Of a stretch of DNA of 13,199 nucleotides, positions 1 to 8,010 are shown in pieces. How positions within the stretch are numbered: the stretch's first letter is position 1; each line of letters starts with the position of its first letter. The position numbers were made by a program, and so were the translations under genes. Origin of the DNA: Bacteroidota bacterium (GTDB lineage Bacteria > Bacteroidota > Bacteroidia > Bacteroidales > UBA1556). The DNA is taken from contig QNXT01000226.1 of NCBI GenBank assembly GCA_003973505.1, forward strand, positions 1 through 13,199. The letters run 5' to 3'. The notes under the pieces are model-generated. The model was not told the DNA's origin and ran no database searches. It worked only from the letters and a program-made list of their open reading frames with translations.

Positions 1-33
1 TATTTCCAACTCTCTTATAGGTTATCTCTGGAG

Positions 34-1236
34 ATGAACGGTAAATTATATGGTCTGGCGGCCTTAGCATTAATTCTGAGTATTCTCTCAGGATTGGGGT
101 TTATCGCCCTCCATTCCCAGTTAAGTTCAGCCTACAATGAGATTCAAATTCTATCCCAGAAGCTCGACTCCCTAAACGAGAAGATTCTGATGCTCGACGA
201 AGAACTGAGGTCTCTTACATTAAACCAGAATCCTGGGCAAACCTACAACGTGAACCTCACCGCACCCGAGAGAATCTACGACTCCGTCAAAGACTCAGTA
301 GTTATGATAAGGGTAATAGCCGTAGTCCAAGGATTCTTCGGTCCGGCTTATGCTTCTAAGGAAGGCTCGGGATTCGTTTACGATAATCTCGGCCATATAG
401 TCACGAATTATCACGTCATCGAGGATGCCAAGAAGATCGAGGTATACTTCCTCGATAAGACTATCCTTGAAGCAAGTCTCGTGGGCTCAGACCCATACTC
501 AGACCTCGCAGTGATAGAGGTTAAGCCAGGGAAAAAGGAGCTGAAGCCTCTCGTCCTCGGCGATTCATCTGAACTGAGAGTTGGGCAGCCTGTAGTCGCC
601 GTCGGAAGCCCATTCGGTCTAAGCGGAAGCCTCACCCAAGGAGTAATAAGCCAGCTTGGGAGAGTTCTACGAACCCCAGGCGGGCGGCTCGTCCCAAACG
701 TTATACAATTCGATGCAGCGGTTAATCCCGGTAACAGCGGCGGCCCGCTCCTCGATTACTCTGGGAGAGTTATAGGTGTGACTACTGCGATAGCGAGTCA
801 AACGGGTCAATTCTCGGGAATAGGGTTTGCGATTCCATCTAATATTGTGAGGAAGGTCGTGAAATCTCTTATTCTGAGGGGAGAATACAAGCATCCCTGG
901 CTTGGAATACTCGGAGTGAATGTTACTCCAGAGATAGCTGAGGCTATGAATCTCCCCCAAGCATACGGCTTCCTTATAACGAAGGTCGCTGAAGGAAGCC
1001 CCGCAGATAAAGCCGGTCTCCGTGCAGGTAACCAGACTTTCAGACTCTCGGATGGAACCGTGATAACTATCGGAGGAGACGTGATTCAGGGAGTTGACGG
1101 AGTGAAAGTAATCGGGATAGAAGAACTCCTCGCATACCTCGAAGAGAACGTTAAACCAGGGGACGAGATAACTCTCACCATCTATAGGGCTGGGAAGAAG
1201 ATGGACATCTCTCTCGTCGTCGGAGCTTTCCCATAA
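34..1236 (+). CDS. HtrA/Deg-family (S1C) serine protease, membrane-anchored, one PDZ domain
   Basis: Serine protease of the HtrA/DegP/DegQ family, 400 aa, expected to degrade or quality-check misfolded proteins on the outer face of the membrane. Visible: one N-terminal hydrophobic helix (about residues 5-28) acting as anchor or uncleaved signal, then a heptad-like, coiled-coil-prone stretch (about 30-65). The trypsin-like domain (about 80-280) has the full triad: His127 in TNYHVIE, Asp157 in SDLAV and Ser235 in GNSGGP. The PDZ domain (about 285-395) has a longer loop than DegP, ending in GGDVIQGVDG, a form I associate with archaeal HtrAs. The frame is open to the left edge without a stop, so an earlier start outside the window is possible. 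ATG at 34 is favoured because the hydrophobic helix follows it at once; GGAG directly abuts the ATG and is too close to be a normal ribosome binding site. Family assignment is firm; the archaeal host is inferred from style and neighbour. Confidence 0.93.
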   Translation: MNGKLYGLAALALILSILSGLGFIALHSQLSSAYNEIQILSQKLDSLNEKILMLDEELRSLTLNQNPGQTYNVNLTAPERIYDSVKDSVVMIRVIAVVQGFFGPAYASKEGSGFVYDNLGHIVTNYHVIEDAKKIEVYFLDKTILEASLVGSDPYSDLAVIEVKPGKKELKPLVLGDSSELRVGQPVVAVGSPFGLSGSLTQGVISQLGRVLRTPGGRLVPNVIQFDAAVNPGNSGGPLLDYSGRVIGVTTAIASQTGQFSGIGFAIPSNIVRKVVKSLILRGEYKHPWLGILGVNVTPEIAEAMNLPQAYGFLITKVAEGSPADKAGLRAGNQTFRLSDGTVITIGGDVIQGVDGVKVIGIEELLAYLEENVKPGDEITLTIYRAGKKMDISLVVGAFP

Positions 1237-1295
1237 TACTTTCACAGGAATCCTGAGACAAATTCTTATCCCGCATCTCGGCATTAATCTGACGT

Positions 1296-3170
1296 ATGTC
1301 CGATGTGAGGAGAAGAGGCTACTGGCGGAGAATCGGAGTAGTAGACTTGAGTAGAGAATCTGTGAAGCTCCTTGACCCAGGCGAGTCAATCTACAAGAGA
1401 TTCTTGGGTGGAAAGGGTTTAGGAGCAAAACTTCTCCTGGACAACTCTCCTCCAAGAGCGTCTCCTCTTTCTCCCGATAATCCAATAATCTTCATAGTAG
1501 GCCCTATGGAAGGATTAGTAGTTGCGGGTGCGGCGAGAATCGGTGCCCAGTTTAAGTCTCCTCTCACAGGATTCTTCGGAGAATCATACTCAGGAGGATA
1601 TCTTGGAACAGAGTTCGCTAAAGCGGGATTCGATGCAATCATAATTAGAGGAGAGTCGAAGAAACCCGTCTACATCTTCGTCGAAGACGGCTCGATAGAG
1701 ATTAGAGATGCTGCTCATCTCTGGGGACTCGATGCATACGAGACCGAGAAGGAAATCTGGAGAGAACACGGAGAGATTATGCCCGCCGTGATAGGGCCTG
1801 CCGGAGAGAATCTCGTGAAGTTCGCAAACATTGTTCACGGACTCTATATGCATAAACAGAAAGGATTGAGAGGAGGATTCTTCGGGAGAACAGGTGGAGG
1901 AGCGGTGATGGGCTCGAAGAAGCTGAAAGCACTTGTAGTTAGAGGTAGTCTCAGAATCGAGGCAGGAGACCCTGAGCTTCTCGGCAGGCTCAGAGAGAAG
2001 ATTGTGAAACTCGCTAAAGAGAAACTCAAAGGACTATCAAAGTATGGAACATCGGGGATAATGGCCTTAACAAACTCGACCGGCTCTCTCCCCTCAAGAT
2101 ACTTTATCGACGGAAGCTTCGACGGATACGACAAGATTGGGCCAGAAACCTATAACTCAACCGTGGTGAAGAAGCATACGACTTGTTATGCTTGTGCGGT
2201 GAGATGTGGGAGACACAGCGTAATCGAAGAAGATGGAGAGAAGATAGAGACTCACGGACCTGAGTATGAGACTCTCTATGCTATGGGTGCCTTGACAGGT
2301 GTAGATGACCTAAATGCTATAGTGAAGGCGAATGAGTTGGCGGGGAGACTTGGATTCGATACAATAACAGGCGGGAACGTCGTCGCTCTCGCTATGTATC
2401 TCGGGGAGAAAGGAAGACTAAGAGATGAGGAGGTAGAATTCAGGTTCGGGAATCCTGAAGCACTCGTAAAATCTATGGAGCTAATAGCATACAGGAGAGG
2501 AATAGGAGATATACTGGCCGAGGGAGCCAAAATCGCTGCAGAGAAACTCGGAGAACCTGAAGCCGCAGTTCACGCAAAGGGACTTGAACCCCCAGGCTAT
2601 GACCCTCGTGCTCTTAAGGGGGCTGCCCTCGCATACGGAGTCTCGGTGAGAGGAGCCTGCCACCTAAGACATATTGCATATAGGCCTTGTCTCGTCGGTC
2701 AGCATCCATTCAAGCCCGAGGTGAAAGTCGATAGACTCTCTTATGAAGGGCACGCAGAATACGTCTTGGAAGAAGAAGATTTCTACGCATTAGTTGATAG
2801 CCTGATAATATGTAAATTCTATACCCTGCCCGTTATAGGTCCTCTTCTCTGGGAAGGATTAAGAGAAGTCTACCGTGCTGCAACCGGAGTCGAGGCAAGT
2901 GTCTCTGACTTGAAGTTAATTGGCGAGAGAATCAATAACTTGATTAGAGTCTTCAATCTGAGAGAAGGATTAAAGAGAGAGGATGATAAGCTCTCCCGTA
3001 GGCTCTATAGAGAAGCATTAAAGAAAGGCGAATCAAGCGGAGAAATCATAGATGAAGAGAAGTATGAAGAGATGCTCAGCAAATACTATAATCTGAGAGG
3101 ATGGACACAGGAAGGCAGACCTACCCCGGAGAAACTCCGAGAACTCGAATTAACAGAATACGTTGAATAA
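1296..3170 (+). CDS. Tungsten-dependent aldehyde:ferredoxin oxidoreductase
   Basis: Cytoplasmic tungstopterin enzyme of the AOR family that oxidises aldehydes to carboxylic acids and passes electrons to ferredoxin. It is full length at 624 aa. The N-terminal domain starts in the usual way (residues 10-50, including RFLGGKGLGAKLL). The pterin-binding segment GRTGGGAVMGSKKLKA lies at 197-212. The [4Fe-4S] ligands are Cys297, Cys300 and Cys304 (CYACAVRC), with the distant fourth ligand Cys506, matching the spacing in Pyrococcus furiosus AOR. PPGYDPRALKG (432-442) is the second cofactor region, and RGWTQEGRPTPEKLREL (601-617) is the typical C-terminal tail. The substrate (acetaldehyde-, formaldehyde- or glyceraldehyde-3-phosphate-type) cannot be read from the sequence. 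It lies 59 bp after the protease gene. There is no clear Shine-Dalgarno motif before ATG 1296, while a T/A-rich stretch at 1260-1269 sits about 30 nt upstream, as expected for a leaderless archaeal transcript (weak). Arginine is mostly AGA/AGG, unlike the genes after 3300. Confidence 0.95.
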   Translation: MSDVRRRGYWRRIGVVDLSRESVKLLDPGESIYKRFLGGKGLGAKLLLDNSPPRASPLSPDNPIIFIVGPMEGLVVAGAARIGAQFKSPLTGFFGESYSGGYLGTEFAKAGFDAIIIRGESKKPVYIFVEDGSIEIRDAAHLWGLDAYETEKEIWREHGEIMPAVIGPAGENLVKFANIVHGLYMHKQKGLRGGFFGRTGGGAVMGSKKLKALVVRGSLRIEAGDPELLGRLREKIVKLAKEKLKGLSKYGTSGIMALTNSTGSLPSRYFIDGSFDGYDKIGPETYNSTVVKKHTTCYACAVRCGRHSVIEEDGEKIETHGPEYETLYAMGALTGVDDLNAIVKANELAGRLGFDTITGGNVVALAMYLGEKGRLRDEEVEFRFGNPEALVKSMELIAYRRGIGDILAEGAKIAAEKLGEPEAAVHAKGLEPPGYDPRALKGAALAYGVSVRGACHLRHIAYRPCLVGQHPFKPEVKVDRLSYEGHAEYVLEEEDFYALVDSLIICKFYTLPVIGPLLWEGLREVYRAATGVEASVSDLKLIGERINNLIRVFNLREGLKREDDKLSRRLYREALKKGESSGEIIDEEKYEEMLSKYYNLRGWTQEGRPTPEKLRELELTEYVE

Positions 3171-3198
3171 TGGAGACGTCGAGGTTTTAGGAGTGCAG

Positions 3199-3330
3199 AT
3201 GAACTTGCTGAGAATCAGCGACATAAACCTGAAGCTGGTAAGCTATGGACCACGTGCAGTCATAGATGAGAAGGAGATTGAACCCGATTTCTTCATAGCG
3301 GTTTCAAAATTGGCAACCACTCGATTGTAA
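3199..3330 (+). CDS. Unrecognised archaeal gene, 5' fragment cut at the chimeric junction
   Basis: A frame starting at ATG 3199, 28 bp after the oxidoreductase stop, encodes MNLLRISDINLKLVSYGPRA and about a dozen further plausible residues to roughly position 3295. It then reads into Bacteroidota antisense sequence and stops at 3330. AGGAG at 3189-3193 lies 5 nt before the ATG, a good ribosome binding site. Codon style matches the preceding archaeal genes. The genuine part is therefore about 30 residues, and the last ~12 codons are an artefact of the join. The N-terminus does not resemble MoaD or another tungstopterin maturation protein that might be expected next to an AOR gene, and I do not recognise it. 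Confidence 0.4.
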   Translation: MNLLRISDINLKLVSYGPRAVIDEKEIEPDFFIAVSKLATTRL

Positions 3331-3710
3331 TTACTTTCAACCTTTGGAAAATCATCGCGGAAATAAGCATTTCCCCAATACAATGGATTGGTGTATGTAA
3401 TTTTCCACACTCCTGATTCTTTGGTTATGGCAACACGTAAGGCGGCTGCAAAACCGGTTAAACCTCCCACTTTTTGAACTGCTGAAGTTAGTTCATTACT
3501 TCCTACAACAATAAGCCAACGATTGGCATCATTTGCAGGCTTATACTCTCCTAGCACATCAAAACCCGAAGCTTTCAAATTGGTCTTTAAGGTAGTTCGA
3601 ATCTCTGTCAAACTTGCATTACTTTCATAAGCCAAAATATAAGGCTTTAATCTCATTGAGCTACTGGTCCCCATTGCCATAAGTAGCATCACTAATAATA
3701 AATTTTTCAT
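3243..3710 (-). CDS. Small exported DUF302-like protein, C-terminus lost at the junction
   Basis: The open frame is 155 aa, but only about residues 1-140 are authentic; the last ~15 residues (SGSISFSSMTARGP region) are archaeal sequence read in antisense. The N-terminus MKNLLLVMLLMAMGTSSS is a short charged then hydrophobic segment typical of a Sec signal peptide, without a lipobox cysteine, so the mature protein is probably periplasmic. The body has an alternating pattern (TLKTNLKASGFDVLGEY at 40-56, WLIVVGSNELTSAVQKVGG at 65-83, then a segment ending TNPLYWGNAY at 107-116) that recalls DUF302 proteins, a small alpha/beta fold of unknown activity. That assignment is from memory and only moderate. 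ATG 3708-3710 is chosen because the signal peptide starts there. A Bacteroidota -7 element lies about 50 bp upstream, so it has its own promoter rather than depending on glsA. Confidence 0.65.
   Translation of the reverse strand: MKNLLLVMLLMAMGTSSSMRLKPYILAYESNASLTEIRTTLKTNLKASGFDVLGEYKPANDANRWLIVVGSNELTSAVQKVGGLTGFAAALRVAITKESGVWKITYTNPLYWGNAYFRDDFPKVESNYNRVVANFETAMKKSGSISFSSMTARGP
3285..3310. other. Chimeric junction between archaeal-like and Bacteroidota DNA
   Basis: To the left, plus-strand codons continue an archaeal-style gene begun at 3199. To the right, the minus strand is a Bacteroidota gene that stays sensible down to about its residue 140 (near base 3292) and then turns into unrelated sequence and stops at 3243. 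Base composition and codon use change here and nowhere else in the window. No insertion sequence, tRNA, integrase or obvious terminal repeat marks the border. The exact base cannot be fixed without the parent genomes. Confidence 0.75.
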
Positions 3711-3758
3711 TATCTCTTGTTTTTATGTTATTAAATAAACACTGTTATTTTTATAACG

Positions 3759-3766
3759 CAAAAGTA
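3759..3766 (-). promoter_or_regulatory. Bacteroidota-type -7 element upstream of the DUF302-like gene
   Basis: On the minus strand this reads TACTTTTG, a perfect match to the Bacteroidota -7 consensus TAnnTTTG. It is 48 bp before the start codon at 3710, giving an expected leader of about 40 nt. A convincing -33 TTTG is not seen; only a TTG lies about 15 bp upstream. The same octamer precedes lpdA. Confidence 0.5.
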
Positions 3767-3880
3767 TTGTTTTTTTTATAACAATAAAACGTTTAGACTA
3801 TTTATATTAATTATAGATAGATAGATCTATTTAATGTAAAATTGTGGTTTAAAATATATAGATGAAGGCTTAGCTACTTA

Positions 3881-4798
3881 TTAAAATATAGAAAGCTCCG
3901 TTTCGGTGGTAAAACGTTCCAAAAAGCGCATTCCCAACCATGAATTTCCTTTAGTATTCAATTTCGGACTCCAAACAGCAATACTATAATGGTCAGGATG
4001 GATGGCCACAATTCCACCACCAACCCCACTTTTCCCAGGCAATCCAACTCTAAACGAAAACTGTCCCGCTTCATCGTAAAATCCACAAAGTTGCATTATT
4101 GCATTGATACGTTTAGATTTACTTACACTAATAATTCGTTTATTGGATTGGGGAAGTACTCCATCATTGGCATAAAATAAAAAAGTATGTGACAGCTCTC
4201 GGCATGTCATTTCTATAGAACAGAGATTAAAATAAAAATCAAGCACTTCATCAATATCATTTTTGATATTGCCATAAGCCTTCATTAAGTTAATAAGGGA
4301 AGCATTATGAAAACCCGTTGATTTTTCGGAGGCAACAACCACGGGATTGAAATCAATATCACTTAAACCCGAAACCTCTCGTACAAAATCCAATAAAGCT
4401 TGTTTAGGGTTCTCCAATCGGGATATTAAAATATCACAAACCACGATGGCTCCAGCATTAATAAGTGGATTTCGCGGGATGCCTTTATTATGCTCCAATA
4501 ATACTAAAGAATTGAAAGGTGTGCCTGATGGCTCCACTCCTACTCTATCCCAAAGCTTTTCATTTTCAAGATTATAAGCCATAGTTAAAGCAAGAACTTT
4601 AGCAATTGACTGTATAGAAAATTTCTCATCAGCATCACCAAAACTATATTCCTCACCATTGATTTTGGTTAAATGAACTCCAAATTTATTGGGATCCACA
4701 TTCCCCAACTCAGGAATATATGTAGCTACCTTACCCGGATTATTTTTCTTATTTAGCTTTTCATAAATTCCCTCGAAAATCTCATTATAGTTCATCAT
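3881..4798 (-). CDS. glsA: Glutaminase A (L-glutamine amidohydrolase)
   Basis: Cytoplasmic glutaminase of the serine-dependent beta-lactamase-like fold, hydrolysing glutamine to glutamate and ammonia. Length 305 aa, normal for bacterial GlsA. The S-x-x-K catalytic motif is Ser64-Ile-Ala-Lys67 (in KFSIQSIAK). Other family positions are present: Asn114 in NPLINAGAI, Glu158 and Asn165 in SEKSTGFHNAS, Tyr189, Tyr241, and the glycine-rich PGKSGVGGGIVA (254-265) that lines the active site. Two adjacent ATGs are possible (4796-4798 or the next codon); no Shine-Dalgarno motif helps, which is normal for Bacteroidota. It starts 21 bp after the stop of ubiD on the same strand, and I see no promoter in that gap, so co-transcription with ubiD is likely. 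No functional link between the two is evident. Family assignment is firm. Confidence 0.95.
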   Translation of the reverse strand: MMNYNEIFEGIYEKLNKKNNPGKVATYIPELGNVDPNKFGVHLTKINGEEYSFGDADEKFSIQSIAKVLALTMAYNLENEKLWDRVGVEPSGTPFNSLVLLEHNKGIPRNPLINAGAIVVCDILISRLENPKQALLDFVREVSGLSDIDFNPVVVASEKSTGFHNASLINLMKAYGNIKNDIDEVLDFYFNLCSIEMTCRELSHTFLFYANDGVLPQSNKRIISVSKSKRINAIMQLCGFYDEAGQFSFRVGLPGKSGVGGGIVAIHPDHYSIAVWSPKLNTKGNSWLGMRFLERFTTETELSIF

Positions 4799-4819
4799 AA
4801 CACTTCAAATAAATATTTT

Positions 4820-6691
4820 TTACTCTGTAACGGCGCCTCCTTTATAGAGTTGCTTTCGATATTTTACGGATGGAGATTCAATAAACGAACCGATACCATA
4901 TTCCTCCCAACGAGCATCAACCATATCAATGGTTTTTTGATCCATAGTAACAATATTAGGCCAGTCCCGCTCAAAACCATCATCTTCTAATGTCTTGCGC
5001 AAAGCATCTATTATTAAAACCGGATGTTTTTTCCCTTGACCATTAGTTTGATAAAAACAGTCGCGTGCCGGGTCCACATTGTTGGCAACACGCCAAACTA
5101 CGTCCGCATAATCACCAACAACAGCCACCTCTTCAATGAAAATCAAAAATTTAACATCCTCAATCAGACCTTGGTCAAGAATTTGTTTACTAATCAATCG
5201 TGCCACATCTTTCTCTTTTTTCAAACGAATTAAAAGGAAAGAATAACCTGCTTTCAATAAATCATCATGCACTTCAACAATTTGTGGAATGGCTTCCAAT
5301 TTCGCTTTATCAATACGCGGTTTCCCTTTCCATTTTTCCGCTTTTCGTGTGGCATCCCAACCCATTTTTCCACCTTCAGCAAAACGCTCGCTGGCATGAT
5401 CCAAAACATCCATTGGACCTCTGTTAAAAAGAACATCTTTAATAGGATCCGTATAATCGGTAATCTCTTGAAACACCTGTTTATAATCGGTCAATTTCAC
5501 CTCTTCATCAAAGATAAAAAGCAATTTATTAAACATCATTTGCCCGGCTCCCCATAGTGCACTCATCACTTTCGGTGCTTGTCCGGGAAAGCTTTTGCGA
5601 ATGCTGGCCAACACAATATTATGGAATACGCCTTCAGGAGGCATGTGCATATCAGCCATTTCAGGAATCATGGTGAGTTTAATTGGAGCCAAAAACATTC
5701 GCTCCGTTGCCAAACCTATAAAAGCATCCTCTTGGGGAGGTGTTCCCACAATGGTTGCAGGATATACAGCTTGCTTTCGGTGTGTAATTTTCGTTATATG
5801 AAAGTTAGGGTATAAATCGGCTAAGGAATAATAACCCGTATGATCACCAAATGGTCCTTCCATTCTCAAATCCTCATTCGGGTCAACATAGCCCTCTAGC
5901 ACAAAATCCACATCCTCCGGAATATAAATATTATTAGTCAAGCATTTAACCAAACGTACCTGTTTCTTTCGGAGAAAACCCGCCAACATATATTCATCCA
6001 CATTGGGAGGCAGTGGAGCGGTTGCTGCATAAGTATAAGCAGGGTCGCCACCCAAAGTGACAGTTACAGGCATCATTTTCCCAGCTTCTTTATACTCATT
6101 ATAATGTCCTGCACCGCCTTTATGCATATGCCAATGCATTCCCGTGGTCTGTTTATCATAAACTTGCATGCGATACATGCCCATATTATGCAATGATTGT
6201 TTTTCAGATAAAGTATGTACCACAGGGAAGGTTATAAATGGACCACCATCATGTGGCCAAGTGGTCAATACCGGTAATTTAGTCAAATCTACATCCGCCA
6301 TTTCTACTTCCTGACATGCTCCCTTTGATGATAGACGCTTTGGAGCCCAAGCTGCAATCTTTTTTAATTCGGGTAGCATTCTAAGCTTATCCATAAAGCT
6401 TTCTTTGGGCGATGTCATATTCTCAAATAATGCTTTAATCTGATTTCCCAAATCTTCTACATCATCCACATTAAGTGCTATTTCGATGCGTTTTTTACTA
6501 CCCATTGCATTCATCAAAATAGGAAAATCGGTACCTGTATTTTCAAAAAGAAGTGCTTTCCCTCCTGCTTTAATTACTCGATCCGTAATTTCAGATACTT
6601 CCAATACAGGATCTATTTTGTTTTTTATACGAATCAATTCATCCGCTTTTTCAAGCTGCTGAATAAATTCGGTACTATTTTTAAATGCCAT
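4820..6691 (-). CDS. ubiD: UbiD-family prenylated-FMN-dependent decarboxylase
   Basis: Decarboxylase of the UbiD family, which uses prenylated FMN to remove an aromatic or alpha,beta-unsaturated carboxylate. Length 623 aa, long for UbiD but usual for the Bacteroidota form. The prFMN and metal region is at about 168-197 (HNMGMYRMQVYD, then HWHMHKGGAGHY). The catalytic acidic region is EGPFGDHTGYYS (278-289), and YPATIVGTPPQEDAFIG (310-326) is also typical. As Bacteroidota make menaquinone rather than ubiquinone, a step in menaquinone synthesis is the likely role, but other aromatic acids are possible. No prenyltransferase (ubiX) or other quinone gene lies nearby to decide this. ATG 6689-6691 fits the usual N-terminus. 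A one-mismatch -7 element (TATTTTAG, 6709-6716 minus strand) lies just upstream, so it may have its own weak promoter in the 72-bp gap after the glycosyltransferase gene. It probably forms a unit with glsA. Confidence 0.93.
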   Translation of the reverse strand: MAFKNSTEFIQQLEKADELIRIKNKIDPVLEVSEITDRVIKAGGKALLFENTGTDFPILMNAMGSKKRIEIALNVDDVEDLGNQIKALFENMTSPKESFMDKLRMLPELKKIAAWAPKRLSSKGACQEVEMADVDLTKLPVLTTWPHDGGPFITFPVVHTLSEKQSLHNMGMYRMQVYDKQTTGMHWHMHKGGAGHYNEYKEAGKMMPVTVTLGGDPAYTYAATAPLPPNVDEYMLAGFLRKKQVRLVKCLTNNIYIPEDVDFVLEGYVDPNEDLRMEGPFGDHTGYYSLADLYPNFHITKITHRKQAVYPATIVGTPPQEDAFIGLATERMFLAPIKLTMIPEMADMHMPPEGVFHNIVLASIRKSFPGQAPKVMSALWGAGQMMFNKLLFIFDEEVKLTDYKQVFQEITDYTDPIKDVLFNRGPMDVLDHASERFAEGGKMGWDATRKAEKWKGKPRIDKAKLEAIPQIVEVHDDLLKAGYSFLLIRLKKEKDVARLISKQILDQGLIEDVKFLIFIEEVAVVGDYADVVWRVANNVDPARDCFYQTNGQGKKHPVLIIDALRKTLEDDGFERDWPNIVTMDQKTIDMVDARWEEYGIGSFIESPSVKYRKQLYKGGAVTE

Positions 6692-6763
6692 AATTTCTTT
6701 AATTTATGCTAAAATACGCTATTTATTTCCAATTGCACCAACAATTAAAAACATTGCATTTTT

Positions 6764-7945
6764 CTACTTTTCATCAGCCTTCATCTGGTAAACATCCAAT
6801 AATTTATTCATCATAGTATCAACCGAATAGGATTTTAAGGCATAGTCTTGGGCTTGTTCTGAGATATCCTTTCTCAATTTAGCAGAGCTTACCAAATTAT
6901 ATAATGCATCATTAAAAGATTGAGGCTCATCAATATCAAAAAGCAAACCTTTACCATTGGGAACAATATCACTCACGCCTCCCACATTGGAAGCAAGCAC
7001 AGCGTTTCCTGTTATCTGTGCCTCCATCAAACTCATGGGAGTTCCTTCACTTAAAGAGGTCAGAACCACCATATCCAAAGCTGCGTAAATAGGGGCTAAC
7101 TCCCGTTGCCATGATGCAAAATGAATGATTGTCTTTTTAGCAAAGCCTTTAGCATCACCTTCAGAAAAGGGTATATTTAGGCTTTTACAAAGCTTAATTA
7201 GGTTTTCTTTTTCATCGCCATCACCCACCAATAATACTCGAAAATTATTCAAGCCCTTATCCATAAGATAATTTACTCCTTTAAGAAACAATCCTAAGTT
7301 TTTGATTTTCACCAAACGACCAACAACTCCAATAAACACCTCCGAATCTTTCAAGCCATAATAGTCACGTGACTTTTTTCTAAGTTTGCTATCCGTTTTA
7401 ATATCAATAGCCAAGGGAATAAGCGAAATCTTATCAGCAGAACAAATCTTGTATGTATCCACCAAACTATTCTTTTGCTGAACTGATAAAACAATCATTT
7501 GTGCAGTAAACCGAGCTAAATAACGATCAATTTGAATCAAACCCTTATTGAGTATTCCTGTAAAATAATTCTCGAATATTAATCCATGATAGGTATGAAA
7601 AATCGCCCGTACACCTTCTTTTTTAGCGGCCATACGTCCCAATGCTCCTACTTTAGAAGTATGTGTATGCACTATATCGGGTTGGAATTCGTGAATAATT
7701 TTCCGAAGTTTACGATAAACCTTATAATCGCGCGTAAGTCTTAATTTCCGGCTAAGCTCCTCAATAAGAATTGGTTTATTCTTCAAACCTTCGAAAAAAT
7801 CTAATGCAAGAGTCTCGCCTGGAGCAGCTCCACCTCCTACAACCAATACCTCATAACTATCTTGCAAACGGTTTGCAATCATGGCTACATGACGCGAGGG
7901 GCCACCGATAACAAGACGGTTGGTTATTAGTAGGATTTTTTTCAT
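6764..7945 (-). CDS. GT4-family glycosyltransferase
   Basis: GT-B fold retaining glycosyltransferase, 393 aa from the chosen start, transferring a sugar from a nucleotide-sugar donor, probably to a lipid-linked glycan or capsule precursor at the inner face of the membrane. Visible from Met1: an N-terminal Rossmann half with IGGPSRHVAMIANRL (13-27) and PDIVHTHTSKVGALGRMAA (89-107); the C-terminal donor-binding half with GVVGRLVKIKNLGLFLKGV (206-224) and SEGTPMSLMEAQ (299-310), where Glu300 and Glu308 form the E-x7-E motif of the family. ATG 7943-7945 is chosen because MKKILLITN is a classic start; the frame extends five codons further to a TTG at 7958-7960, but that reaches into the hairpin that follows lpdA. 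No other polysaccharide genes are adjacent, so acceptor and pathway are unknown. It lies between lpdA and ubiD on the same strand, probably linked to them only by read-through. Confidence 0.9.
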   Translation of the reverse strand: MKKILLITNRLVIGGPSRHVAMIANRLQDSYEVLVVGGGAAPGETLALDFFEGLKNKPILIEELSRKLRLTRDYKVYRKLRKIIHEFQPDIVHTHTSKVGALGRMAAKKEGVRAIFHTYHGLIFENYFTGILNKGLIQIDRYLARFTAQMIVLSVQQKNSLVDTYKICSADKISLIPLAIDIKTDSKLRKKSRDYYGLKDSEVFIGVVGRLVKIKNLGLFLKGVNYLMDKGLNNFRVLLVGDGDEKENLIKLCKSLNIPFSEGDAKGFAKKTIIHFASWQRELAPIYAALDMVVLTSLSEGTPMSLMEAQITGNAVLASNVGGVSDIVPNGKGLLFDIDEPQSFNDALYNLVSSAKLRKDISEQAQDYALKSYSVDTMMNKLLDVYQMKADEK

Positions 7946-7959
7946 CGAAAAATAAATCA

Positions 7960-7997
7960 AAATAGTAGATACAATTTAGAAATTGTATCTACTATTT
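7960..7997 (-). terminator. AT-rich 18-bp perfect hairpin after lpdA
   Basis: The arms 7960-7977 (AAATAGTAGATACAATTT) and 7980-7997 are exact reverse complements, with only AG between them, so the real loop would take in a few paired bases. It starts 14 nt after the lpdA stop. On the minus strand it is followed by a T-rich run (TGATTTATTTTTC). Position and run suggest an intrinsic terminator for lpdA, although the stem is unusually AT-rich. It ends 15 nt before the glycosyltransferase ATG and could therefore also affect that gene's expression. The stretch is bidirectional in form, but only minus-strand genes flank it. Confidence 0.6.
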
Positions 7998-8010
7998 AAA
8001 TAATAATTAA

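Noticed and set aside
1245..1255. CAGGA/TCCTG mini-stem in the gap between the protease and AOR genes
   Set aside because: Five pairs with a single central base cannot form a usable RNA hairpin, and there is no T-run after it.
667..1485. A 272-codon open frame on the minus strand across the protease gene end and the AOR gene start
   Set aside because: It is antisense to two well-supported genes, has no recognisable domain, and results from the codon pattern of the plus-strand genes.
3243..3290. Last ~15 residues of the DUF302-like open frame as real protein
   Set aside because: They are the antisense of archaeal-style coding sequence beyond the junction, not a native C-terminus.
3813..3826. 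Short ATAG tandem repeat and overlapping ATAGATCTAT palindrome downstream of glsA's neighbour
   Set aside because: Three and a half units in an AT-rich gap are too few to support slippage-based regulation or an operator.
5024..5815. Several plus-strand open frames of 69-96 codons opposite ubiD
   Set aside because: They overlap a clear UbiD gene, are rich in Phe/His/Ile as antisense frames usually are, and overlap each other.
7946..7960. Five-codon N-terminal extension of the glycosyltransferase from a TTG
   Set aside because: ATG 7943-7945 gives the canonical MKKILLITN start; the TTG overlaps the hairpin after lpdA.
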